Shown here one piece after another: positions 1 to 5,397 of a stretch of DNA of 32,614 bases (positions are counted from its first letter, which is position 1; every line of letters begins with the position of its first letter). The translations under genes were made by a program, and so were the position numbers. Source of the DNA: an uncultured Flavobacteriales bacterium (GTDB lineage Bacteria > Bacteroidota > Bacteroidia > Flavobacteriales > BACL11); contig CAJIYG010000005.1 in the NCBI GenBank assembly GCA_905181585.1, positions 1 through 32,614 of the forward strand. The letters run 5' to 3'. Under the pieces are notes generated by a model. The model was not told where the DNA came from and searched no databases. It saw only the letters and a program-made list of their open reading frames with translations.

Positions 1-30
1 AAGAAAGAGGATAAGTATTACTTTTTTCAT
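1..30 (-). CDS. 5' end of an exported protein gene, cut by the window edge
   Basis: Only ten codons are visible, reading MKKVILILFL from an ATG at 28-30 towards the left edge. This is the start of a signal peptide. The placement matches the gene at 4334-4720, which starts MKKIILILSI just upstream of a near-identical 77-bp intergenic region and faces the same kind of divergent partner. The mature protein lies outside the window, so its function cannot be given. Confidence 0.55.
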   Translation of the reverse strand, partial: MKKVILILFL

Positions 31-107
31 ATTACAAATAAAACTAACATAATATTAATTTCTATGCATAGCATAATAATCAAAAATATCTCATTTATTT
101 TTGTTGT
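31..107. promoter_or_regulatory. Divergent promoter region, copy 1 of a duplicated module
   Basis: This 77-bp spacer separates two divergent signal-peptide genes and is nearly identical, over exactly the same length, to 4721-4797. It contains the box tatgcatagcataataa at 63-79. On the plus side it holds TATTTTTG just before the start codon, which fits the Bacteroidota -7 consensus TAnnTTTG but would give an almost leaderless transcript. A promoter role is inferred from position and conservation. Confidence 0.5.
63..79. repeat. Near-palindromic box, copy 1 of 3
   Basis: The 17-bp sequence tatgcatagcataataa recurs exactly at 1243-1259 and 4753-4769. It contains the perfect palindrome TATGCATA followed by a second half-site GCATA. 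All three copies lie 28-40 bp upstream of a start codon for an exported protein, so it could be an operator or part of a promoter. Both roles are inferred. Confidence 0.6.
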
Positions 108-743
108 ATGAGATCAATAATCCTATTAACATTATTTTTAATTCCATTATTTGGATTTGCTTCTTTCCCAATACAAACAACTACACCTTCAGACACAATC
201 ATTGAAACTAAAAAAGAAACAATAGAAGAGTATAAAAATAGGATTGACAAACAATTATATAATAAATCAAAAGGAGTAATTACAACACCATTTAAAAAAA
301 GAAAAAAATTTATTATTGGTATTAATTCAAATGTATCATCAAACCAAAATTATGAAAAAAACCAATCTTATTTTATTGGCAGATTAATAGGTAATAATTT
401 TCTAATTGGAGGAAATAACTCATCTAATGAGGATATATATTTAATCACAAGAATATATTTTCAGTCTACACCTTTTTATATTACTGCAAAACGTTCTTTA
501 AATGGAAAAAGAAAAGGAAATTACTCTAAAGGGGGATTTGGCTATGAGTTTTATCTAAACAAATCTATTTCATTAAATTCAGAATTATTATTTTATTCAT
601 TCTTGAAAGACTATGATCAGAAAACATTAACATCTATAACAACTGACTCACAAGGCTGGCCTATTTTTAATCACTCTACAGAACATATTCATGAAAGTCA
701 CAAAGGGGGTATTATAAAAATAGGATTACAAATTCACTTTTAA
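108..743 (+). CDS. Exported protein with shared leader and probable outer-membrane beta-barrel body
   Basis: This 211-residue protein starts with a clear signal peptide (about residues 1-20, MRSIILLTLFLIPLFGFAS). A linker rich in Thr and Glu follows (TTPSDTIIETKKETIEE, about 25-41). The leader and linker are shared almost base for base with the genes at 746, 2740 (decayed) and 4798. After about residue 50 the resemblance stops and the body is rich in Gly, aromatic residues and alternating strands, ending in IHF. A terminal aromatic residue is typical of small outer-membrane barrels. I recognise no named family. The gene has the divergent promoter copy upstream and the next family member starts only 2 bp after its stop, suggesting co-transcription. 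Confidence 0.65.
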   Translation: MRSIILLTLFLIPLFGFASFPIQTTTPSDTIIETKKETIEEYKNRIDKQLYNKSKGVITTPFKKRKKFIIGINSNVSSNQNYEKNQSYFIGRLIGNNFLIGGNNSSNEDIYLITRIYFQSTPFYITAKRSLNGKRKGNYSKGGFGYEFYLNKSISLNSELLFYSFLKDYDQKTLTSITTDSQGWPIFNHSTEHIHESHKGGIIKIGLQIHF

Positions 744-745
744 AA

Positions 746-1123
746 ATGAGATTAGTAATCCTTACAACATTATTTTTAATTCCATTATTGGGATTTGCTT
801 CTTTTCCTCAATACAAATCAACTATACCATCAGACACAATCATTGAAACTAAAAAAGAAACAATTGAAGAAAATAATATTAAATTTCAAAATTCTAAAAA
901 AAACGACAAAGATTTTTTCACAGAATTAGTATTCATAATTTCTGGAATAATTTTTTTCATAATAGGAAATTTAAATTTTCAAACTTCAAAATCATTTTAT
1001 GATATATTTTTAATGATTATTGGAGGAATTTCATTTGTTTTAGGATTACTAATTCTTTTAATTAAATTAATTACAAGATCAATTGAGAGAATGAGGAATA
1101 AAGAAAAAAAATTAAAAAGGTAG
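746..1123 (+). CDS. Small membrane protein of the shared-leader family
   Basis: This 125-residue protein has the family signal peptide (MRLVILTTLFLIPLLGFAS) and the linker PSDTIIETKKETIEE. The rest is unlike the body of its upstream neighbour: two hydrophobic segments (about residues 59-76 and 86-107) followed by a strongly basic tail. The 4798-5181 protein has the same topology, suggesting a two-helix inner-membrane protein with an exported N-terminus. It starts 2 bp after the preceding stop and probably shares that transcript. The stop codon TAG is also the first three bases of the repeat at 1121-1195, so that repeat joins exactly at the gene end. Function unknown. Confidence 0.6.
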   Translation: MRLVILTTLFLIPLLGFASFPQYKSTIPSDTIIETKKETIEENNIKFQNSKKNDKDFFTELVFIISGIIFFIIGNLNFQTSKSFYDIFLMIIGGISFVLGLLILLIKLITRSIERMRNKEKKLKR

Positions 1124-1195
1124 GGGTAGTCTAAATCTTAAAAGGTAATTGTGTGGTAATCGGTGATGGTCTTTCACGCACACACGGGCAAAATT
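1121..1195. repeat. Hairpin-forming intergenic repeat, copy 1 of 2
   Basis: This 75-bp element starts taggggtagtctaaatctta and recurs at 4228-4303 with only a few changes. The core pairs GTGTG (1151-1155) with CACAC (1179-1183), and most of the differences lie in an A-run and in the loop. It overlaps the stop codon of the upstream gene here but is intergenic in the other copy. It could be a REP-like element, a structured RNA or a transcription terminator variant. None of these is proven. Confidence 0.6.
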
Positions 1196-1242
1196 GGAGT
1201 AATAGGTATATTTAAATAGAGCTTGTTAATGTGTATGAAAGT

Positions 1243-1259
1243 TATGCATAGCATAATAA
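1243..1259. repeat. Near-palindromic box, copy 2 of 3
   Basis: An exact copy of tatgcatagcataataa, 40 bp upstream of the lipoprotein gene at 1300. The surrounding sequence is not similar to the other two sites, so the box is conserved on its own here, which supports a function as a regulatory site. Confidence 0.55.
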
Positions 1260-1299
1260 ACTATAAGTTAAGCATTAATTTAGAAAAAAATTAAACACA

Positions 1300-1668
1300 A
1301 TGAAAAAACTACTACTTATATTGCTTTGCTTGCCATTTATTTTCTCTTCATGTTCAAAGCAGCAGGGCTGTACTGATTCTTTAGCGACAAATTTTAATAT
1401 AAATGCTGAGGAGGAAGATGGTTCTTGCATTTATGGCATTGTAGGGTACTGGAACATAAGCTCAATTTCATATCAGTCTGCATCACAATCAACGACGATA
1501 ATAAGTGATGACGATGACGCTTTAGAGTTTATATCTGAAGGAATATTGCATGAACATACAGATAATGAACTTAATGTTAATGAATGGATTATTATTGGAG
1601 ATTCTCTTCATATTGGTGCACATTACATACTTTTTCGTTTGGCGGTAAGCTTACAAGAAATAATTTAA
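1300..1668 (+). CDS. GCTD-motif lipoprotein, probably frameshifted near its 3' end
   Basis: The 122-residue reading frame opens with a lipoprotein signal peptide ending in the lipobox-like FSSCS (Cys about residue 18). Next comes the motif GCTDSLATNF...EEDGSC, a short Asp-rich Cys pair that recurs in the large T9SS proteins of this window. The segment GIVGYWNISS after it resembles the start of lipocalin-like lipoproteins. The last residues look unnatural. In another frame the sequence continues with GGKLTRNNLTLKGNKVL and, after a second shift, YDSKRIKKLKSILINY to a stop at 1753-1755, so the intact protein was probably about 150 residues. The gene has the 17-bp box upstream and a related lipoprotein 18 bp beyond 1755. 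Confidence 0.6.
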   Translation: MKKLLLILLCLPFIFSSCSKQQGCTDSLATNFNINAEEEDGSCIYGIVGYWNISSISYQSASQSTTIISDDDDALEFISEGILHEHTDNELNVNEWIIIGDSLHIGAHYILFRLAVSLQEII

Positions 1669-1772
1669 CTTTAAAAGGAAATAAGGTTTTAAGTAAAGTA
1701 TTTCTATGACAGTAAACGCATCAAGAAATTAAAATCAATTCTTATCAATTATTAATATTAAAAAATATTTCA

Positions 1773-2261
1773 ATGAAAAAAATACTATTTATAATTCTTT
1801 GCATATCAATTATTTTTATCTCATGCTCAGAACAGGATGGTTGTACAGATCCCATGGCAACAAATTATAACCATGATGCTGAACAAGATGATGGTTCATG
1901 TGTTTTTGGAATTATTGGGATTTGGAGACCAGATTCTGTAATAATTCATTTACTTGAGCAGGAATATTCATTATCTGGCGAACTCTTAGATTCAGAAGAG
2001 ATGTTATTTATAAACCTAATTATTTAAAGTATTCTTCAGAATCAACAAATGATGGTATTGCAATATTTTCAGAGATTTATTACAATAAGGGTTGGGATGC
2101 TTATATTGATGGCGTTAAAACTGATTATTTTAGAGCTAATTATGTTCTCTTCTTCAAAAACACAACTAACTTTATTTAGAAGTATGTCTGAGACTGACAA
2201 CGATTATGATGGATATGACATTTATACAAGAGAAGAGACTCTTTATTTAACAAAACAATAG
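1773..2261 (+). pseudogene. GCTD-motif lipoprotein interrupted by a yfhO-like fragment
   Basis: The head (1773 to about 2008) encodes a lipoprotein signal peptide with lipobox FISCS, the motif GCTDPMATNY...QDDGSC and GIIGIWRPDS, paralogous to the gene at 1300. The tail (about 2150-2261) encodes SSSKTQLTLFRSMSETDND to a stop at 2259-2261 and looks like the final strands of the same small beta protein. Head and tail are in the same frame. Between them lies sequence whose sense reading is in another frame (see 2009-2149) and which places a stop at 2025-2027. As it stands the head alone would make an 84-residue product. A broken gene is the simplest reading. Confidence 0.6.
2009..2149 (+). pseudogene. 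Displaced fragment of a yfhO-like membrane protein gene
   Basis: Read in the frame starting at 2009, this stretch encodes YKPNYLKYSSESTNDG, then FSEIYYNKGWDAYIDG and DYFRANYVL, 47 codons without a stop. This closely matches what I know of the C-terminal periplasmic part of Bacteroidota YfhO-family membrane proteins, which carry a KGWxAYIDG...FRxNYVLRA pattern. The resemblance stops abruptly on both sides, and no other part of a yfhO gene is in the window. It has no start codon or signal of its own. The family assignment is from memory and has not been searched. Confidence 0.6.
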
Positions 2262-2265
2262 ATTA

Positions 2266-2290
2266 ACAATGAAAAAACTACTACTTATAT
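2266..2290 (+). repeat. Orphan copy of a lipoprotein gene start
   Basis: The 25 bp acaatgaaaaaactactactt plus tatat is identical to 1297-1321, the start of the lipoprotein gene at 1300. Here the frame from its ATG (2269-2271) reads only MKKLLLIWKN before a stop, so it is the stub of a third signal peptide joined to unrelated sequence. It marks a recombination junction and may now supply upstream sequence for the gene at 2289. Confidence 0.55.
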
Positions 2291-2489
2291 GGAAAAATTA
2301 GAAAAATTCATATTATCAGTTAAGTATCTACCTACCATATTATATTTTGGTTCTGTTGGATTGCTTATATATAACTTTGAAGTAGAAATTCTTAATGATT
2401 ATACAAAAACTCTATTAATAATTATTTGGTGTTATTTAACTTATTTAGGTGTAAAAGAATATGAAAAAAAAAGAAAAAATAAATCATAG
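2289..2489 (+). CDS. Small two-helix membrane protein, unknown
   Basis: The 66-residue product has two hydrophobic segments (about residues 12-28 and 40-55) and a basic tail ending KEYEKKRKNKS, so it is probably an inner-membrane hairpin with the tail in the cytoplasm. I recognise no family. It begins inside the orphan lipoprotein leader and is followed after 3 bp by another small membrane gene, suggesting a two-gene unit. Confidence 0.5.
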   Translation: MEKLEKFILSVKYLPTILYFGSVGLLIYNFEVEILNDYTKTLLIIIWCYLTYLGVKEYEKKRKNKS

Positions 2490-2492
2490 TTT

Positions 2493-2738
2493 ATGAAAAA
2501 ATATTTGGGAATTACAGGCTTTCTTATAGGATTTATTGGAATAGCAATTGCAGTAGCATATAAATATTTATATGATATTTATTTAGAGGCGCTTTTTGAA
2601 ATATCATTATTTACATGGATAAGCACAATGACAATTAGTAATGAGATGAATAAAGAGAAACCTAAAAAATGGCTGATCTCATTAGTATCAATCTTATCTG
2701 TAATTGCAATTGCTTACGTGCTTTTTGTTTACTCTTAA
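2493..2738 (+). CDS. Small membrane protein, unknown
   Basis: The 81-residue product has hydrophobic stretches at about residues 5-22, 30-48 and 60-79, with a charged loop NEMNKEKPKK between the last two. It is probably a three-helix membrane protein. It follows the previous small membrane gene by 3 bp, and the decayed shared-leader copy begins 1 bp after its stop, the same tight spacing seen between 743 and 746. No family recognised. Confidence 0.5.
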   Translation: MKKYLGITGFLIGFIGIAIAVAYKYLYDIYLEALFEISLFTWISTMTISNEMNKEKPKKWLISLVSILSVIAIAYVLFVYS

Positions 2739-2739
2739 A

Positions 2740-3127
2740 ATGAGATTAATAATCCTAACTACATTATTTGTAATTCCATTAATTGGATTTGCTTCTTTTC
2801 CTAAATAAAACTACACCTCCATACAATCATGAACACTAACAATGAAACATGGAAAAAAGAAACAATTGAGAAAATAATATTAAATTCAAAAACAAAATAT
2901 AAATCAACAGAAAATAATTATAAGACTCTATATTAAAATGTCTGAGATAGATTTTTTTCATGCTAGGAATATTTAATTTAATTGCACTAAGTTGCAAAAA
3001 TTCAACTAATTCTTACAGGATTATGGATGGTTATCACGTTGGATACTATTCTTTTAGGATTAAGTATTATTAAGTATCAATTTAGGAATTAGGAATTATA
3101 TTTAAGAAAAAAAAGAAGATAAATTAG
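2740..3127 (+). pseudogene. Decayed copy of the shared-leader membrane gene
   Basis: The sequence aligns along its whole length with the intact gene at 4798-5181. It begins with an intact leader (MRLIILTTLFVIPLIGFAS) but meets a stop after residue 22 and then carries several small deletions and more stops. The final stop region (aaattag, 3121-3127) and the 120 bp beyond are also shared with the intact copy, so this is one end of a longer duplication. It does not encode a functional protein. Confidence 0.75.
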
Positions 3128-3245
3128 AGACAATTAAAAAAACAATCAATAGTGTCCTACTATATGTCCTACCCTAACTAAAAAACCCTCATAATCTATT
3201 GAATTATAAGGGCTTAACTTTTATTGTTGCGGTCTGGACGGGACT
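3125..3245. repeat. Duplicated tRNA-Asp 3' end and flank
   Basis: This block matches 5179-5298 with few differences. It includes the hairpin terminator that follows the tRNA on the minus strand (here 3181-3212) and, at 3230-3245, the last 16 nt of the tRNA-Asp (acceptor strand and half of the T arm). Identity stops inside the T arm, and the next bases are the stop codon of the minus-strand gene at 3246. A truncated tRNA 3' end with its flank is the usual footprint of integration at a tRNA gene. Confidence 0.75.
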
Positions 3246-3825
3246 TTACTCAATAATTAGCTTCTTCTCTACTGTTCCATCATCATAGATGTAAAAGAGA
3301 GGTTGATTTGTTTGTTTTGTTTCTCTTCCAAAAATGTCTATCATTTTAATTAGTTCTTTGTTATGAGAATTATCATTTGGAATAACAGAGGAACTACTAT
3401 TTTGAAGCACTATATAAACTGATTTACTACAATTTGAATTGACATCTCCTAATATTAAATCAGCATATAAAATAGTATTATTAGAAAAATTATTTGAAAA
3501 AAATGTTACTTCAAAATCAAAATCTAAAGTATCTCTAGTTGAATTTTGTGTTAGATGAGTGAATATATGACAATTATCTCCCGTGTTAAATGATCCAGTA
3601 TTATAACTTACACTTATTAATGAACTATCATCTAAAACTAAACATTGAGATGGATAAATCATGCTGGTTGAATCATTATAATAAATAGTATTATATATCA
3701 TATTATTATTTAATGAAACGAAGAATGTATCTTCGTAATAGGTTACATTATTACAGTCAATAAGATTTGTATAACATTCATATTCACAGAAAAAACGCCA
3801 AGAGAAAAAGTAGTAGTTTTTTCAT
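3246..3825 (-). CDS. Small secreted protein with T9SS C-terminal domain, frameshifted signal peptide
   Basis: The frame 3246-3701 encodes 151 residues ending in a T9SS-type sorting signal: KELIKMIDIFGRETK, then a Pro-Leu strand and YIYDDGTVEKKLIIE. It lacks a signal peptide, but the coding sense continues upstream (CEYECYTNLIDCNNV...) to about 3789. An ATG at 3823-3825 begins MKKLLLFLLAFF in a frame one base away. Removing one T from the run of six (3790-3795 on the plus strand) joins them into a protein of about 192 residues. The stop abuts the duplicated tRNA end. The body matches no family I know. A cell-surface role via T9SS is inferred. Confidence 0.6.
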
Positions 3826-3847
3826 TTATATATTTTTTAATTAAGTT

Positions 3848-4114
3848 TTAATCACAACATTCACCGTCAACATAAGAACTAACTCCAAGTCTGCCAGCAT
3901 AGCAGTCATTTGGATATGTAATACCATCACATCCACAAACTGGGGCATATATCTCATAACATATCAAAGAATCATTAATTAAAGTTGAATCTATGCATAC
4001 CCCATCCTGAACTAAAGGAGGTGATACGCAATCATGAGGAGCAGGTAAATTTTTCGATTTTTCACAGCTAACAAAAGCTATAGACAATGATAAAATTAAA
4101 AATATCTTTTTCAT
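3848..4114 (-). CDS. Lipoprotein with Kazal-type protease-inhibitor domain
   Basis: This 88-residue protein begins with a lipoprotein signal (MKKIFLILSLSIAFVSC, lipobox AFVSC, Cys17). The C-terminal half carries a Kazal pattern: CYEIYAPVCGCDGITYPNDC, followed by a short helix-sized gap and DGEC. The core CGCDGxTYxNxC is the family signature, and such domains bind serine proteases through an exposed loop. Bacterial versions are known, usually secreted or surface-anchored. Here the product would sit in the outer membrane and might shield the cell from proteases of predators or hosts (inference). Its neighbours are other small exported proteins and dispersed repeats. Confidence 0.75.
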   Translation of the reverse strand: MKKIFLILSLSIAFVSCEKSKNLPAPHDCVSPPLVQDGVCIDSTLINDSLICYEIYAPVCGCDGITYPNDCYAGRLGVSSYVDGECCD

Positions 4115-4227
4115 AAGTTATTTTAGAATAAAATGAGATGCTAATTTAAATGAAATAATTAGTTATCAATACACTCCTTAGTGTGGAAACTTATATGTAA
4201 AATGATAATAACTATTAACATTTAATG

Positions 4228-4303
4228 TAGGGGTAGTCTAAATCTTAAAAAAAAAATTGTGTGGTAATCGGTGATGGCCTTAAACGCACACACAGGCAAA
4301 ATT
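4228..4303. repeat. Hairpin-forming intergenic repeat, copy 2 of 2
   Basis: Matches 1121-1195 from taggggtagtctaaatctta to ggcaaaatt. The A-run is longer and the loop differs, but GTGTG and CACAC, which can form the stem, are kept. It lies between the minus-strand genes 4334-4720 and 3848-4114, so its relation to flanking genes differs from copy 1. No coding potential. Confidence 0.6.
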
Positions 4304-4333
4304 AAGGTACTTTTTTATAGTGAATTACTTTTA

Positions 4334-4720
4334 TTAAAATCGTATACCATAAGTAATAATTGCAACTTCAATATCAGTGAAAAAACCATATTCTACACTT
4401 AGATTATGTCTTTCTTTTATGCTAAATTGAAGATAAGAAGATATCGGCCATGGCCTAAAGCCAATAATAGTAGCAAAATCTTCATCACCTATTCCAAAAC
4501 CAAGCTTTCCTGTCACAATTGAAGGAAAAGCAAGGCCAGCTTGATAATCAAGCAAGGTATTATTTGAATAGTAGTTTGTCTTTCCAATCAGAAATGATGC
4601 ACCAGGAAATGCATGATTGTTAAATAGTGCTATTCCAAAATTGAATTCTTTGTAAGTATTTTTTGACTGAGAAAAAGACAATAAAGGAATAATACTTAAT
4701 ATCAAAATTATTTTTTTCAT
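4334..4720 (-). CDS. Small outer-membrane beta-barrel-like protein
   Basis: The 128-residue protein has a signal peptide (MKKIILILSIIPLLSFSQ, cleavage near residue 18). The body of short alternating strands is rich in Gly and aromatics (FGIALF, GLAFPS, GFGIG, VEYGFF) and ends in TYGIRF, the terminal Phe expected of an outer-membrane barrel. No named family is clear. It diverges from the shared-leader gene at 4798 across a conserved 77-bp promoter region. The cut gene at 1-30 occupies the equivalent place in the other copy. Confidence 0.65.
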   Translation of the reverse strand: MKKIILILSIIPLLSFSQSKNTYKEFNFGIALFNNHAFPGASFLIGKTNYYSNNTLLDYQAGLAFPSIVTGKLGFGIGDEDFATIIGFRPWPISSYLQFSIKERHNLSVEYGFFTDIEVAIITYGIRF

Positions 4721-4797
4721 ATTACAAATAAAACTATTATAACATTAATTTCTATGCATAGCATAATAAACAAAAAAATCTCATTTATTTTTGTTGT
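4721..4797. promoter_or_regulatory. Divergent promoter region, copy 2 of the duplicated module
   Basis: Equal in length to 31-107 and nearly identical, with the 17-bp box at the same place (4753-4769) and the same catttatttttgttgt run before the plus-strand start codon. Conservation of the spacer, while the protein bodies on both sides differ, points to a mobile or duplicated expression module. Confidence 0.5.
4753..4769. repeat. Near-palindromic box, copy 3 of 3
   Basis: Exact copy of tatgcatagcataataa, 28 bp upstream of the start codon at 4798, the same distance as in the first module. Confidence 0.6.
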
Positions 4798-5181
4798 ATG
4801 AGATCAATAATCCTATTAACATTATTTTTAATTCCATTAATTGGATTTGCTTCTTTTCCTATACAAACAACTACACCTTCCGATACAATCATTGAAACTA
4901 AAAAAGAAACAATGGAGGAATATAATATTAGAATTCAAAAACACAATTATAATCAGCAGAAAAATAATTATAAGTCTCTATTTAAAATATTAGATAGTTT
5001 TTTCTTAGTGTTAGGAATTATTTCAATTATAATTGCCACTCAAGTTGCAAAAAATTCAACTCAATTCTTAGCAGGATTAGGGTGGTTATACGTTGGAATA
5101 CTTTCTTTAGGATTAAGTATTTTAATATTCTTATTTAAGGAAATTAGAAATTTATTTAAGAAAAAACAGAAGATAAATTAG
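4798..5181 (+). CDS. Small membrane protein of the shared-leader family, intact copy
   Basis: The 127-residue protein shares its leader and linker with the gene at 108 almost base for base over the first 120 nt (MRSIILLTLFLIPL, then QTTTPSDTIIETKKET). The body has two hydrophobic segments (about residues 64-82 and 90-110) and a basic tail (KKKQKIN), matching the gene at 746 in topology but the gene at 108 not at all. It is the intact relative of the pseudogene at 2740. It lies just beyond the 3' end of the convergent tRNA-Asp, with a terminator between them. Function unknown. Confidence 0.65.
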   Translation: MRSIILLTLFLIPLIGFASFPIQTTTPSDTIIETKKETMEEYNIRIQKHNYNQQKNNYKSLFKILDSFFLVLGIISIIIATQVAKNSTQFLAGLGWLYVGILSLGLSILIFLFKEIRNLFKKKQKIN

Positions 5182-5232
5182 AGACAATTAAAAAACAAAC
5201 AATAGTGTCCTACTATATGTCCTACCCTAACT

Positions 5233-5265
5233 AAAAAACCCTCATAATCTTTTGGATTATAAGGG
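5233..5265 (-). terminator. Intrinsic terminator downstream of tRNA-Asp
   Basis: On the minus strand an 11-bp stem (CCCTTATAATC with GATTATGAGGG, one G-T pair) and a short loop are followed by six T. It begins about 17 bp after the tRNA 3' end. A weakened copy lies at 3181-3212. The A-rich side could also stop plus-strand transcripts from the gene at 4798. Confidence 0.75.
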
Positions 5266-5282
5266 CTTAACTTTTATTGTTG

Positions 5283-5356
5283 CGGTCTGGACGGGACTCG
5301 AACCCGCGACCCCATGCGTGACAGGCATGTATTCTAACCAGCTGAACTACCAAACC
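5283..5356 (-). tRNA. tRNA-Asp (GTC)
   Basis: The minus strand folds as a cloverleaf. The acceptor strands are GGTTTGG and CCAGACC with discriminator G, the D arm contains AGTTCAGCTGGTTAGA, the anticodon loop reads CTGTCAC with anticodon GTC, and the T arm contains GGTTCGAGTCC. The CCA end is not encoded. Its last 16 nt are repeated at 3230-3245, so this gene is the likely insertion or recombination site for the adjoining island. Confidence 0.95.
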
Positions 5357-5397
5357 GTTTGTAAAAGATGTGCAAACTTAATAGTTTTTTTAGTTTT

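Noticed and set aside
2049..2261. A separate 70-residue gene starting at 2049
   Set aside because: Its first third is the antisense-frame reading of the yfhO-like fragment and its last part is the tail of the lipoprotein, so it is a composite of remnants and not a gene.
1121..4303. The 75-bp repeats as integron attC sites of a gene-cassette array
   Set aside because: The expected GTTRRRY and RYYYAAC core sites are not present at the repeat ends, and the two copies do not border single genes in a head-to-tail array.
1..5300. Prophage or insertion sequence as the source of the island
   Set aside because: No integrase, transposase, capsid or terminase gene and no terminal inverted repeats were found; only the tRNA-end duplication hints at mobility.
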